Below, piece after piece: positions 30,650 to 41,905 of a stretch of DNA of 64,000 nucleotides. The translations under genes and the position numbers were made by a program. This DNA is from Ectobius pallidus (lineage: Eukaryota; Arthropoda; Insecta; Blattodea; Ectobiidae): the NCBI GenBank assembly GCA_964059195.1, contig CAXKWD010000006.1:7990530-8054529 (forward strand). The letters run 5' to 3'. The notes under the pieces are model-generated. The model was not told the origin of the DNA. It did not search any database and saw nothing but the letters and a program-made list of their open reading frames with translations. Position 1 is the first letter of the stretch. Each line of letters begins with the position of its first letter.

Positions 30650-33600
30650 TCAACAGCATCGAGAGTTTTTTTTATTTACACATATTGAATGTACCTCATG
30701 TTTTTTTGATCTGATATATCGATTTTCCGAATATGTGACAGTGTTTTGTTTTAAACAATTAACATAGTCGGAAAAAGCTAATTCTTTCTGTACTGTTCTC
30801 TTTTTTACTCCTTTTGCTTTTTTATTTCCCTACCACCACATATTTGCATAGCATACATTTTAGCCCTCAGCGATACGAATTTATCAATTTTTTCCCCTGC
30901 TAATTCGTCCTTAAATTTCCCTAGTACTCCTTTATTATGTATAGAATACAATGGATGATTCTGTCTGTAATTGCTGGTGTCAAGATGTTCGAATATGTTT
31001 AACAAATCCCTATGTAAGTTATCAGTATGAATATTGTAAACAAAGGAATCTGTATCCATATAGCAAAGTTGCAGGTTTGTGTCATACAATGGCTACATTA
31101 CGTCGTAATGAAATCTGTACATGTGCGTTTTTGAAATATCTAAAATGGACATGCCAACATATACGGCTTTTGTAAAGATTAATTTAGTTTTTTCTAGCTG
31201 AACTCCGACCAATGCTTCATCATATATCGTACGGTCCACGAAATTACATTTATTTATCAATTTATTTAATTGTCTCATATTGGATGTTAACCTAAAATCA
31301 ATGCGATTTCTAATATTCTCCATAGTTTTGCCAAACACCGCATTATTCATTAACTTAAAAAAATTCTTTTCAAAGAAATTTGCAGCCACAGTTCGTTTCA
31401 TATTGTTCAGGTCAATGTATGGTTTTAACCATGCGGATTGGCTGAATTCGATAGCACTGTGTATTTTCACACACCTAAGACCATGTTGAATAGCCTGCTT
31501 TAATGATGTATAATGAGTAACATATTTGTTTTTATTATTTAACGTTGTTAATAATTTAGATTGCTTATCACCTTGAACACACATACTTTCAGCGCAGAAT
31601 GGTAGGTCTTGGTGTTTCACATGCAGATGATCTGGGTATTGAATATCTACTTCTAATATGTAACCTTTCGAAAAATCGTCCGGTATTGTTTCTATGTCTA
31701 TCGCGGCGATTTCTTCATCCGTCAACCATCTAAAATCGCCATATGGTAGACACTGGCTCATTGCCCAGCCGTACAGATTGTTCGCATCCCAATACATTAT
31801 TGAATTGCTCTGACTTGATTCTACATATCGGGTCACACTTTAACAAATCCCACCTCTAATCCCCCTTTCAACAGTTAAAATCATGTTTATATCTGACATT
31901 ATAGATAGTTCGATTCCTGTATATTTTAGCATCGCAGCATATGCAAACCCCGGTATTGTATAATAATGAGCACTATCCAATCCATATACATCCAAACACA
32001 TGTCTCGGAAATTTTCAAAGACGTCCGTTAGAATTAACACGTCAGTTTTTAGATAGATATCCGAATATTGACCCAAGTTTTTCAAATTAAACTTCTCCCA
32101 AACTTTCTTTGCATGTGAATAGTCATCGTCCGTGATATGATCCCCCACCAGCTTGTTGTAAAAGCATTCTTTAGGGGGCAGGCTCTCTTCTGAAAATACA
32201 TGGTCTGATGTTATATAATCATATGGGAATACTCCTTTTCGTATCACTAAATCAGTGTTTTCTTTAAAATACCTTTGTGTCTCAATAAACTTGTTTTTGG
32301 GTAGGTTGTTGGCAAGAGATGATAAACTACTATTTAAAAACCTAAAGGAATCTATAAATCTCAATTTGAGATATGTATTCTTCACTTCGCGGGGTACATA
32401 TTTTGTGAACGAAATATATTTTTCCTGGTTGGTAGGAATGACATCTATTCTACTCTCATCATAACCTAATGATTTTACTATGAAATGTGCATCATAACTT
32501 GAAAGATTATGTAAAATTACAGGAATAACTGTTTGTGTTCTGTATCTTAAATTACATTCATTATGTGCAGGTCCTCTATACTTCCCCGTGACATGACAAT
32601 GATCCTTTACTTTACGGTTAATTTCCGTAAAGTTTCCTTTTTGACAAATGTGACATTTGGACGCATTATCAAATTGTATGCGTTCATCTTCTGTTAGAGG
32701 AAGCATAGCAAAATTCTGCTGTAATACCTCTTTTTCGATTACTTTAATATCTTGTATAAGATTGCTAATGAAGTGTTTTTCTACATCTTTACCTCTGTAT
32801 AATTTTAATGTGGAATATGTACCTTCGCTGTCTTTTATCATATAGCAGTAGCTATATGGTACATGTTTCTGATACTGCATCGTCCAACTGCTTTGAGGAT
32901 CTCCTGTGCAGCCCGCAACGGGGACTAAACTACATTCGAAATCTGCATAAACTACGAATCTTACTTTACTACTGTGTCCGTGGTTTTCAAATCGAACTAT
33001 GCGCTTTTCGGGTGTTGGTATTTCATATTTAATAGGTTTAAAATACATACAAAGTCTTTTCTGTTCTGCCAGTTTGACAATCGAAGATATCGTATCGTCA
33101 TCATTAAAATGCGAGAAGCACCGCCTGCATATTCTAAAGTTTTTATAATTCCTCGAAAGTGTGATTTGCGATCGGACTAATGTTTCCAAGTTTGTTATGG
33201 CACAGAAATGAGCACGTTCCCCATCGGTAATGTAAAGTGTATCATGATGGTCATCGGCTTCGGTATCACAGACACTATAGGGATAAATTTCATGGTCCAT
33301 GAATGGATATGTATTAGTGGCCACATCTTCAATTGCGTATATATTTATAGAAATGTTGTTTCTTTTTGCAAATTTAGATATTTGTTTTGGTTGTATGGGA
33401 AATGTAACATCGGTCCAATCATATTTACTTTCCAGGTCAGGGCGTTGTGTATATGAGCTTATACAATCTTTGTTCTGATTGATATATTTAGATAGGATGC
33501 AGTATTTAAAACACATGTCATCACAATTCCTCACATTGACAATTGACTGTGAATATTTATATTTCATAGGCAGGTCTATGTATGAACTAGCTTTGGCGAG

Positions 33601-34616
33601 GGGGATATGCTTATTTATCCGCAGTTCTATTTTATGTACTTTTTTAAAATGCCAGCCCGAGCCCTTCATGGAACAATCTTCTAGTTCAGCACATATTTTA
33701 GCAAACTTATTTCTTATGATCTGATCCACATCACTACTCGTAGCCAATGCAGTATTTCTTGTTTTGAAATTTTTCATGCACGTTTTGCTTTGAATATTTT
33801 CGAATTCGCATTCAACGAATAAGTTACACTTGACATTTTTAAACAATTTTATATCCTCTTTTAGTTTCTTTATCATGTCATTGAGATAGTATTCCAAATT
33901 AGTTTGAATGTCCCCAACTGGAATGTTATATGCAACATATGTTTTTAATCTGGATTGGAATGCAGTTTGCATCAATACCATTTTACCCCCATTATCACTC
34001 CGTCTGACCTGTGTATGATCCTGATGACTCGATCCAGGCTGTGGGCTTGATGTGGAGCCTTGGTGAATAATTGGCTGGTGGTTAGGGCTTGCTCCAGGCT
34101 GTGGGATTGTAGTATGTCCATGGTGATGGCTCGGTCCGGGTTGAGGGCTTGAAGGTCTGCATTGTCTGGGCACGATATCATGATCCTGATGATTAGTATC
34201 AGGACGAGAAGAATCACGCTGGCAGGACTCTGGCTGAGCGTTGACCTCTCGTCCCGCTGTCTGGAAATCAGAAATAAAAAAAAATAAGTTTTCAATAATC
34301 TATTATTTTCCCTAATATAAATTACATCCACAGTAAAATTAGCTTCTTACCTGATTATTTCCACAGTGCTCTCTCTGAACATGATCACTCAGTCCCCATC
34401 TCGATATATATATATCGTATTACACAGATCACAGTGATAGGTACGACGATCATGGACGTCGATAATATGTTTTCGTAAACTCCTATGTGTAGTGTAAGTA
34501 CGATTACATATGTTACATGTGAATGTTATGTTGGTATGCTTTTCTCTTTCGTGTCTTCTTAGAGACGCGCTATGTTTATATGATGCAGTACAATGCTCGC
34601 AGCTAAATCTTTCCAT
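30650..34616 (-). pseudogene. PolB: Protein-primed-type DNA polymerase B with zinc fingers and OTU-like domain, inactivated
   Basis: Exon 1 (34351-34616) encodes C2H2 fingers. Intron 34261-34350 has CAG|GTAAGA and TTCCAG borders. Exon 2 holds a repeated PQPG/His-rich linker and a possible OTU-like protease region (Cys and His at about residues 221 and 322 of the long frame). It then holds exonuclease motifs (YADFECS at 409; YLKTDVLILTD) and polymerase motifs A (DANNLYGW), B (NNAVFGKT) and C (MDTDSF). Lesions: a one-TA gain in finger 3 (34410-34420), TAA at 31840-31842, TAG at 31093-31095, and a frameshift in an A run near 30822. All breaks are point-like, so inactivation is fairly recent. Confidence 0.9.
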
Positions 34617-34662
34617 TATGATAGTGTTGTATGGACTGGCCTATGTACAGACTTAGCACACG

Positions 34663-34671
34663 CTTATAATA
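34663..34671 (-). promoter_or_regulatory. TATA box of PolB
   Basis: TATTATAAG on the minus strand lies about 50 bp upstream of the PolB ATG (34616). Confidence 0.5.
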
Positions 34672-34754
34672 TGTACTCTGACCTGTTACAGTTAATTCTA
34701 ATATTTCTGTTACAAGTGTTTTATCCGTGACTTTCGCCTTTCGTTACATCTGTT

Positions 34755-34915
34755 ACTTCCAATATTTGAAAAACAAAAATAATTTAAAAAATAAAAATAA
34801 TAAAAAATTAAAATAATAAAAAACAAAAAATAATAAAATAAAGATAACAAAAAAATAAGAATAAAAAATAACAAAAAATAAAAATAATAAAATAAATAAA
34901 TTTAAAAAAGTTATT
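34755..34915. repeat. A/T low-complexity tract (AAAAATAATAAA type)
   Basis: About 160 bp almost free of G and C, immediately outside PolB and close to where the Maverick end is expected. The next 250 bp (34916-35160) show nothing recognisable. Confidence 0.9.
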
Positions 34916-35160
34916 TTCTTAATTATTAATGGGCGTAAAGTGTTCATGCATAGAATTCATGCTGTCTGATCTCATATATATTTCTTGCTTTACATACCAC
35001 TTAAAAAATTTATCAAAATACGATATTGCCTTTACTGGATAATTTAAACTTAGAATATGGGTATATAGCATGAAATATGAATTCAATAACTGTAGTAAGT
35101 TATTCGAAATAATATTGATAATTTTACTACTAATAATAAAATCCCTATAATATAAAGCCA

Positions 35161-36155
35161 CTCGGCTGACTGACTGACTCACTGACATTAATGTTTGCCC
35201 ACTTCCAGATGAGCTAGAAACTTGAAATTTGGTACACATATAGCTTTTAGGCTGTAAACCACACGAAAATTCCCAAAAAGTTTTTTTTTTTTAATTTTTA
35301 GCCCTAAAACCCCCGAGTAAAGGCTCGCTCACTCACATTAACGTTTGCCCACTTCCAGATGAGCTAGAAACTTTAAATTTGGTACACATATAGCTTTTTG
35401 GCTCTAAACCACAGGAAAATTTCAAAAAGTAATTTTTTTAATTTTTAGCCCTAAAAACCTCCGAAAAAGGGATCGCTCACTTCGAGATGAGCTAGAAACT
35501 TGAAATTTGGTACACATATAGTTATTAGGCTGTAAACCACAGGAAAATTCAAAAAGTGTTTTTATTTTATTTTTGGCTCTAAAAACTCCCGAAAAAGGGC
35601 TCGCTCACTGACATTACTGTTTGCTCACTTCCAGAAGAGCTAGAAACTTGAAATTTGGTACACATGTAGCTTTTAGGCTGTAAACCATAGGAAAATTCCA
35701 AAAAAGTAATTTTTAAAAATGTTTAGCCCTATAACCCCCGAAAAAGGGCTCGCTCACTGACATTACTGTTTGCCCACTTCCAGATGAGCTAGAAACTTTA
35801 AATTTGGTACACATATAGCTTTTAGGCTGTAAACCATAGGAAAATTCCAAAAAAAGTATTTTTTTTTAATTTTTAGCACTATAACCCCCGAAAAAGGGCT
35901 CGCTCACTGACATTACTGTTTGCCCACTTCCAGATGAGCTAGAAACTTTAAATTTGGTACACATATAACTTTTAGGCTGTAAACCACAGGAAAATTCCAA
36001 AAAGTAGTTTTTATATTTTTAGCCCTAAAAAACCCCGAAAAAAGGGCTCGCTCACTGATATGAATGCTTGCCCACTTCCAGATGAGCTAGAAACTAGAAA
36101 TTTGGTATACTTATATCTTTTAGGCTGTAAACCACAGGAAAATTCCAAAAAGTTT
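35161..36155 (+). repeat. Satellite array, seven units of about 145 bp
   Basis: Each unit contains TGCCCACTTCCAGATGAGCT, AGAAACTTGAAATTTGGTAC and AGGCTGTAAACCA. The array begins with GGCTGACTGACTGACTCACT. I recall this motif set from dispersed arrays in other invertebrate genomes. It lies between the Maverick and the hAT-type right end. Confidence 0.9.
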
Positions 36156-36186
36156 ATTTTCATGACGATAATCGATGTTTTTTACA

Positions 36187-36781
36187 TCGATGGAAAACAA
36201 CTGATGTATTTGCTACATCGATGTTTCTCCCCGACATGGATGTTTTTGTAACAAAAAGAATATTAATAGGCTACCTTGGTTCTACGATATAATTTTATTT
36301 ACATGAGCTTAATTTCACAGAACATTGATTTTTTACATCGATTGTTTTCATGGAAATACTTCTGTTTATTTATGAATTTTGCCTAATTTTCTGATGCCAT
36401 AGTCTTTTTTAAATATACATCGATGTTTTTTGTCTAAATACATCGATGTTTTCAGGCCGATATTATCGTCATATCGATGGTTATCTCCGATTTTAACCTC
36501 GATATTTTAACTATCGATTATCATCCCTAATTGAAAGCTAAATTTTACAATTGTTTTTTATTTCGGGGGGTCCCTCCCTAGAGCCCCAGCCTTGGCTACG
36601 TCCATAACCGTTATGGGGGGGGGAGATAAAGGGCATTCCCCTACAAGTGGGAAGTGATCTGGCGATTAACTACGTAATATACAAGAAAAGTAACAGGTAA
36701 CGGTTATAAATAACAGTTACTTTCGTGTAACTGTAACAGTAACGTAACTGTTCCAAAAAAAGTAACAGATTCCCATCTCTA
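36187..36781 (-). repeat. TAGAGATGGG-type hAT right end, inverted copy of 8140-8733
   Basis: Nearly identical to the reverse complement of 8140-8733. It forms the right end of the 22.5-kb insertion and is followed by the duplication GTTTCAGG. Confidence 0.88.
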
Positions 36782-36822
36782 GTTTCAGGTGTACTGCATA
36801 TGATGTTCCGGTTTGTTGGATG

Positions 36823-38296
36823 TAGCGATGGGCAATGTAGTTCGTTTTCGAGAGCCAGCTCTTTCGCTCCCGCACACTAACTAGAGTCGTTCAAATGAAC
36901 TAGTTAGTTCATTTTGCTCAAATGTACTAGCTAGTTCAAAGTAACTATCTAGTTCAAAGTAACTATCTAGTTCAAAGTAACTACGCAGTACAATTTCGTA
37001 TCAGCACACCACGTTCCATTGCATAGCGTATGAGTCTTGCCTCTTGAAGTTTCCAAAAGCCGCAATAGATGGCAGGATAATGTATTCTAGTCTACTTCAG
37101 TGTTAACGACATTGAACCATATGAAACTCACCAACACAGAATCTTCTTCACACCCTCCTATCTAAAATAAACATTTTGCAGATGGCTAGGGAGAGGAAAC
37201 TTCACTCTGTTTTTCTAAAATAAATAATGTATTCTACCAACCTCTCTTTACTAAATGGAGTCATAGAATCTTTAAGAACGTGATTAATTTATTAATAAAT
37301 AGGCATGCTGCATGGTAATTAATTAAAACTTATACTGATTTCACAGCACCTAATGGGTAGCCTATTGATGTTTCGTACTAATCTGAATGGAAATAATAAA
37401 ACATATATAAATACCATAACTTTATTTCAGTGTGTTGGCTATTTTCCTGGAATTTCTTGCACACAAATTTATTTGCGACAGGAGATGAGGATTTTAGTTT
37501 GTGCAGAGAGTTTATCTCCAGTGGTTTTGTGGAAGTATTTCTCGTGTGTTTTTTGCTTTAAGCTACCAAGTTTTCTTCTAGTTTTAATTACGTTATAATG
37601 TTTTAGTTTCATTTAATTTGTTTTTACCAATTATCGCATACTATCCTGGTTTAGTTAGGTAATAATTATTATTTTTATTTTTCTTCATTTTTAATTCGTG
37701 TGAACAGCTTCTGTTTCTGAGTGATAACTTATAAATGTAAATGTGTATTGTTTATTTTAAAGTGTGATGGATATATGAGCCGAACATTTCACACTTGCAT
37801 TGGAACAATTTATGTATATATTTATCTTTAAATTGTGAGTGAACTGCTACAGACAGTCTGTTGTATTTACATTACTTTCATTTCAAACTCCCCGCTGGAA
37901 GTTGAATGTTGCAAGCGAAGGACTGGAGGAGAAGGAATACGTCTGCAAGAGGTAAGTGCTATAATGCATAACATCCCCCCTTCCCCTACTAGTGGAAGTC
38001 ATCACTCCCCACAGTCTGTAATATGCCCCCTGCCCCCGCCATTCTTCCAAAGCGTGGCTTTCTCCATCTTCGTTTCACTGCCACTTCCTCGTTCCTCTCA
38101 ATGCTATCAGCCGGCAACAGCACAGTTGCACACAGCACAGTTTTGTAGAGCACACAATCGTGCTAGGACACAATCGTGCCAGCACATACAAACCGCACGC
38201 GAACTAACTAGTTCAAAATTTTTGAACTAACTAGTATCCGCACATTTGAATGAGTCGTTCAAATGAACTAGTTAGTTCGTGAACGACCCATCGCTA
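36823..38296. mobile_element. Non-autonomous hAT element with 8-bp duplication
   Basis: The ends are TAGCGATGGG and its complement, with repeated AACTAGTTAGTTCA-type subterminal motifs. The perfect duplication GTTGGATG is at 36815-36822 and 38297-38304. It interrupts LINE X in frame. The short frames inside (37353-37598; 37835-38230) do not look like transposase. Confidence 0.93.
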
Positions 38297-38316
38297 GTTG
38301 GATGGTCGCTCCCAGG

Positions 38317-38807
38317 CACCGCCGTCTCGAGAATTACACTGCCTGTCCTATGCTTTATTTTAACATGGAGTTCAGAGTATTGTTAAATTGCCTAATTTAT
38401 CCAGTAGAGGCGACACAGTTCACACCCAGATTGCAGCAATCACTAATCAAAATAAGCATTAAACAGACACAGATACTTGTGTTATTTGTTTAGAACGTAA
38501 TATTATTCCAGTATATGACACTTACCTTGAAATGGAATTTTGGAGAAATAATTAAAATAAATGCAAATTAATTAGACGCATTGATAGACTATATTATGAG
38601 CACCGCCGTCTCGAGGAGTAATACAGTTTAGAAGGCAGTGATTATGAGACGGCGGTGACAGCACTACATAATCAACAATGTCGTAGCAAAAAACAAGAAG
38701 CAGTCTGGGTGTGAAAGGTGCTGCCATCTGTAATGTCGCCGAGTACGCTAAATTAGCCGTATAGGACAGGCAGTGTATACACGATTAATACAGTTTAGAA
38801 GGCAGTG
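38317..38807. mobile_element. CACCGCC...GGCAGTG hAT MITE with 8-bp duplication
   Basis: Starts CACCGCCGTCTCGAG and ends AGTTTAGAAGGCAGTG, with the duplication CTCCCAGG at 38309-38316 and 38808-38815. It interrupts LINE X. Internally CACTGCCTGTCCTAT is repeated inverted near both ends. A 40-bp relative is inserted inside it at 38601-38640. Confidence 0.92.
38601..38640. mobile_element. 40-bp micro-MITE nested in the previous element
   Basis: It consists only of the two ends of the parent element (CACCGCCGTCTCGAG, 9 bp, ACAGTTTAGAAGGCAGTG-type end) and is flanked by a perfect duplication ATTATGAG at 38593-38600 and 38641-38648. Confidence 0.85.
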
Positions 38808-38815
38808 CTCCCAGG

Positions 38816-41015
38816 TATTTGTACATGTTTGCTTTTTTCAGCGGCTGTCCTTTGCAGTATATGTCTGTGTTTGCTGCTAGTCTCCCTCCCTTGCGGAATA
38901 CTACATACTCTGTCTTATTCTGGTTTATTTCTATCTCATTTTCTTCCGCCCAGTTTTCCAATGCGTCCACCGCCTTCTGGAGTTCTGCTCTGCTGCTTGA
39001 TGCTAGCGCCATGTCATCTGCGTACACGTATGCTGTCACCTCGTGTGTTGCCTTATTTATTTCCTGTATTGCGTCATGCGTGAGTACATTGAACAAGACG
39101 TGACTTAAGGGGTCGCCCTGCATTACGCCATTTGTTTGGTTGATCCAGTTGGATTTTGTCACACCGTCTTCTATTTGTATTGCGTTCTCTGCTAGTATGT
39201 TTGATATTAGTGTCACTGTCCATGGGTCTTCTACGATTTTCCTCAATTTGTCTACTACCTTTTTTCTGTTTACTGTATCGAATGCCTTGCTGTAGTCTAC
39301 GAATACTACGTTCATTTTTCCCTTGTCCTTGCTTAGTTCGTCCTTGATATTATTTATTAGGCATTCCACTGCTGTGAGTGTTGATCTCCCCTTTCGGAAT
39401 CCGAATTGTTCGTCTGGCATATGTTTGTCTACCGTTGGGCTGATTCCTGTTACTAGCATTCTGGTGAGTATTTTGAGGGGGGTAGGTTCTAGGACGATTC
39501 CTCTGTATGCCTCCGGTGTGCTTGAGTCTCCTTTTTCCTTATATATCATTTTCATTGTTGCCTGGCGCCATTCGTTTGGTTTTTCACCAGTTTCTAAGCA
39601 TTTATTTAGCAGCTTCAGCCATGTCGTTTCTAAGAGCGGGTATGCATCTCTTATATGTTCGTTACATATACTATCGGGTCCTGGAGCTTTGTTGCTTTTC
39701 AATGCTCTTACCGCTTGTTGTAGTTCTTTCTTTGTGAAATATGGGCATTGGTCTATGATATTCACTTCTGCTCGTTCCGGCCTTGTCTCCTTTTGTGCAA
39801 TTGTGTTCTTGACATGGGTTTCCCATATGTTCATTGGAATATCTGCTGGGAACCGGGGTTTCCTCGGTCTTAGTGCCTTGTATGGGTCTGCCTCTGCTTC
39901 CTCTGCTTTCTTGATTGCCTCCGTTTCCATGTGTTGTGTTTTCTTCTGCTTTAGTAGTTCTTTGTACTTCACTCTCTCAGACTGGTATTTTTGTAGTCCT
40001 TCCTTGTAGTTTGATGCTTTTACCTTGTTTAGGGCTGCTAGTGTTGCTTTCTTCTGGTTATAGCATTCTGCATCAAACCATATCTTCGCTTTTCTCGCCT
40101 CCTTCGGTCTGATTGCGTCCTTCATTATTGTTGTTATTGCTTTCGATGCCTCATCCAGTTTATTTTCTTCTATCAGCTTTCTATATCGTCTTTCTGCTTT
40201 TTGGTGTATTCTAGTGTCTCTGTGTCCAGTTTCCTGTTTATTCTTTTTGGTTCTATGGCTTCTTTGATCTCCTCGTACTCCAATGTAGTGTCTATTGGGA
40301 TATGTTTTCTCATTACGGTACCATCCTTGTTCCACAGTTGTCTTTGATTTATTGGTTTTAGTCCTCTTGTGAATACTAGGTCTATAGCGCTTGTTCCGTT
40401 GTGGCATATGTACGTTGGCATTGTCCTATCGTTTATTAGTTTGAGTCCTTCTCCTTTTAGGAATTCTACTACCTCCTTAGTTTTCATCTTATCTTTGTCT
40501 ATGGGGCAGTTGAGGTCTCCACTTATGATTAGTTTCTTCTGCGTTGGTACCATGTTGATGGCTTCTGATAGGCTGTCTACGATGTCTACTATCTGGCAGT
40601 CTGGTGTGAAGTATACGGCTATGATGTAGCAGTGTTTTATTTCGATTACTAGTATGTTTTCGCCTTTACTAATGACCTTGAACGGGCCTAGGTGTGGTTT
40701 TATGAGGCAGGTTATCTCACCCATTGGTCTTCCTCTTTCTCCTTGTTTTGCGGGCGTACTTATGTTGTAGTGGCCTTGTATGTTTATTGATTCTTCTGTC
40801 TCGAATGTCTCTGTCAGGATACATATGTCGAATTTTCCGAATATATCTTCTGGCATTATCTTAACTATTGTCTTCAGGCCTTCTACGTTCCATGTAAGTA
40901 ATTTAACTCTTGTTCTATTGATTATCTCTGTACGGTCCTCTGTACCTCCATGGGGCACGAAAGGGGCGAAATTTGATGCCTGCAGGCCAGAATTCTTCGT
41001 CGTATACGAGGTCAA
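38816..41015 (-). pseudogene. LINE X endonuclease and reverse transcriptase
   Basis: 40173-41015 encodes an exonuclease/endonuclease/phosphatase-fold APE nuclease (LTWNVEGLKT; CILTET; ISGDLNCPID). The overlapping frame down to 38816 encodes the RT, with APGPDSICNEHI, YSKAFDTVNRKKV, GVMQGDPLS and the catalytic VYADDMALA. The switch between the two frames near 40190 is a single-base indel in an A run. The coding sequence continues past the three insertions into 13905-14284. Confidence 0.92.
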
Positions 41016-41379
41016 ATACTCTCAATAAGAATACCGCCCACTCTACTCTATTCCCTTTGTTCAAAATGTCCACTAGCACAGAGGTGCCATCTGTTGAGTA
41101 GGAATGGGCAGCAGTCTCAAAAGCTACTTAATGAACCTATATAGCTGCAGAAATAAATTTGTTTTTCAAAGTCCTGATGACACAGTAACTTATTTTTGTG
41201 CTTGATAATGCAGGAATTAGGTCGGGAAATAACATAATTTACACTACCGCTAACCTAACTTCATTAAATGACGATAACGCTAATTTTTTAAGTAAAACTT
41301 CTTTAGCCGCGGTAGGGGTAAATCGAGAGCTTGTGTAACGCTCAAAATCGTCACGAAATTAGTGAGGTGTGACGGAACG

Positions 41380-41905
41380 GACTGCACAGAAAACAATCAA
41401 CTCAATGATTAGGCTTATCCAAAACTAAAAAAGTCCAAAAATTAAAAAATCCAAATTTTAAAAAGTTAAAAAATCCAAAATTAAAATATACAAAAAATAA
41501 AAAATCAAGGATCCAACATTTGAATAATCTAAAATTTCAAAATCAAAAAATTCAAAGAACCAAAATTAATAAGTCCAAAATTTAAAAAATAAAAAATCCA
41601 AAATTAAAAAATCTTAATATCCAAAATTTAAAACATAAATATCCAAAATTATAAAATTCTAAAGTATAAAAATAAAAAATCCCAAATAAAAAATAAAAAA
41701 TTAAAAAATACAAAACTAATAACATTCAATGATCTAAAATGTAAAAAAATAAAAAAATCCAAAATTAAAGAATTAAAAGATCAGAAATTTAAAAAATCCA
41801 AAATCTAAAAAGTCCAAAAACCCAATATTAAAAAGTCCAACAGTCCAAAATTTGAAAAATTCCAATAATCCAAAATAAAAAAAATATAAAAAAGTTTCAC
41901 TTCTG
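41380..41905. repeat. A-rich degenerate repeat (AAAATCCAAAATT type)
   Basis: About 500 bp of short imperfect repeats of AAAATCCAAAATTTAAAAA and similar. No gene. The adjacent 41906-42300 is AT-rich with nothing recognised. Confidence 0.9.

Larger units (their letters stand above)
15770..34750. mobile_element. Maverick/Polinton (adintovirus-like) integrated element, inactivated
   Basis: The gene set is diagnostic: retroviral-type integrase with chromodomain, FtsK/A32-type packaging ATPase, adenain-type protease, penton-like and double-jelly-roll capsid proteins, and PolB. PLA2 and fibre-like proteins, a tRNA and a putative ssDNA-binding protein are accessory. Order and strands (INT and ATPase minus; capsid block plus; PolB minus) fit insect Mavericks. 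The expected terminal inverted repeats and 6-bp duplication were not found, so these limits are set by gene content only. Lesions in PolB, ATPase, protease and two other genes show that this copy cannot replicate by itself. Confidence 0.92.
14285..36781. mobile_element. 22.5-kb insertion with hAT-type ends, carrying the Maverick
   Basis: The left end reads TAGAGATGGGGAATATTTC, and the right end, reverse complemented, reads TAGAGATGGGAATCTGTTAC. Both run into GTTAC-rich subterminal repeats. The perfect 8-bp duplication GTTTCAGG lies at 14277-14284 and 36782-36789, and the LINE X reading frame is continuous across it. Contents: SINE (14560-14790), tandem repeats, Maverick, satellite array and the 36187-36781 repeat. 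Either a short hAT was later invaded by the Maverick, or the composite moved as a unit; the window cannot decide. Confidence 0.88.
13905..41090 (-). mobile_element. LINE X: APE-type non-LTR retrotransposon split by three hAT-type insertions
   Basis: The 5' end lies near 41090, and endonuclease and RT occupy 41015-38816. The coding sequence then continues across the three insertions at 38317-38807, 36823-38296 and 14285-36781 into 14284-13905. I checked the frame at every junction: MYKYLGA at 38816, then TIQQ, then HLK at 36790, then QRLIAAVRAIND at 14280. Each junction shares exactly one copy of an 8-bp duplication. The C-terminus is lost near 13905, at the Harbinger right end. One indel near 40190 splits endonuclease from RT. 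This is a host retrotransposon, now dead. Confidence 0.93.

Noticed and set aside
15275..34915. Terminal inverted repeats of the Maverick
   Set aside because: I compared the outer few hundred bases at both ends by eye and found no convincing inverted match or 6-bp duplication.
34753..34947. 64-codon Phe/Leu-rich frame
   Set aside because: Low-complexity AT tract.
35161..36155. CRISPR-like array
   Set aside because: Units are tandem, about 145 bp and diverged throughout, with no unique spacers; the genome is eukaryotic.
39323..40009. 228-codon plus-strand frame
   Set aside because: It is antisense to the LINE X reverse transcriptase.
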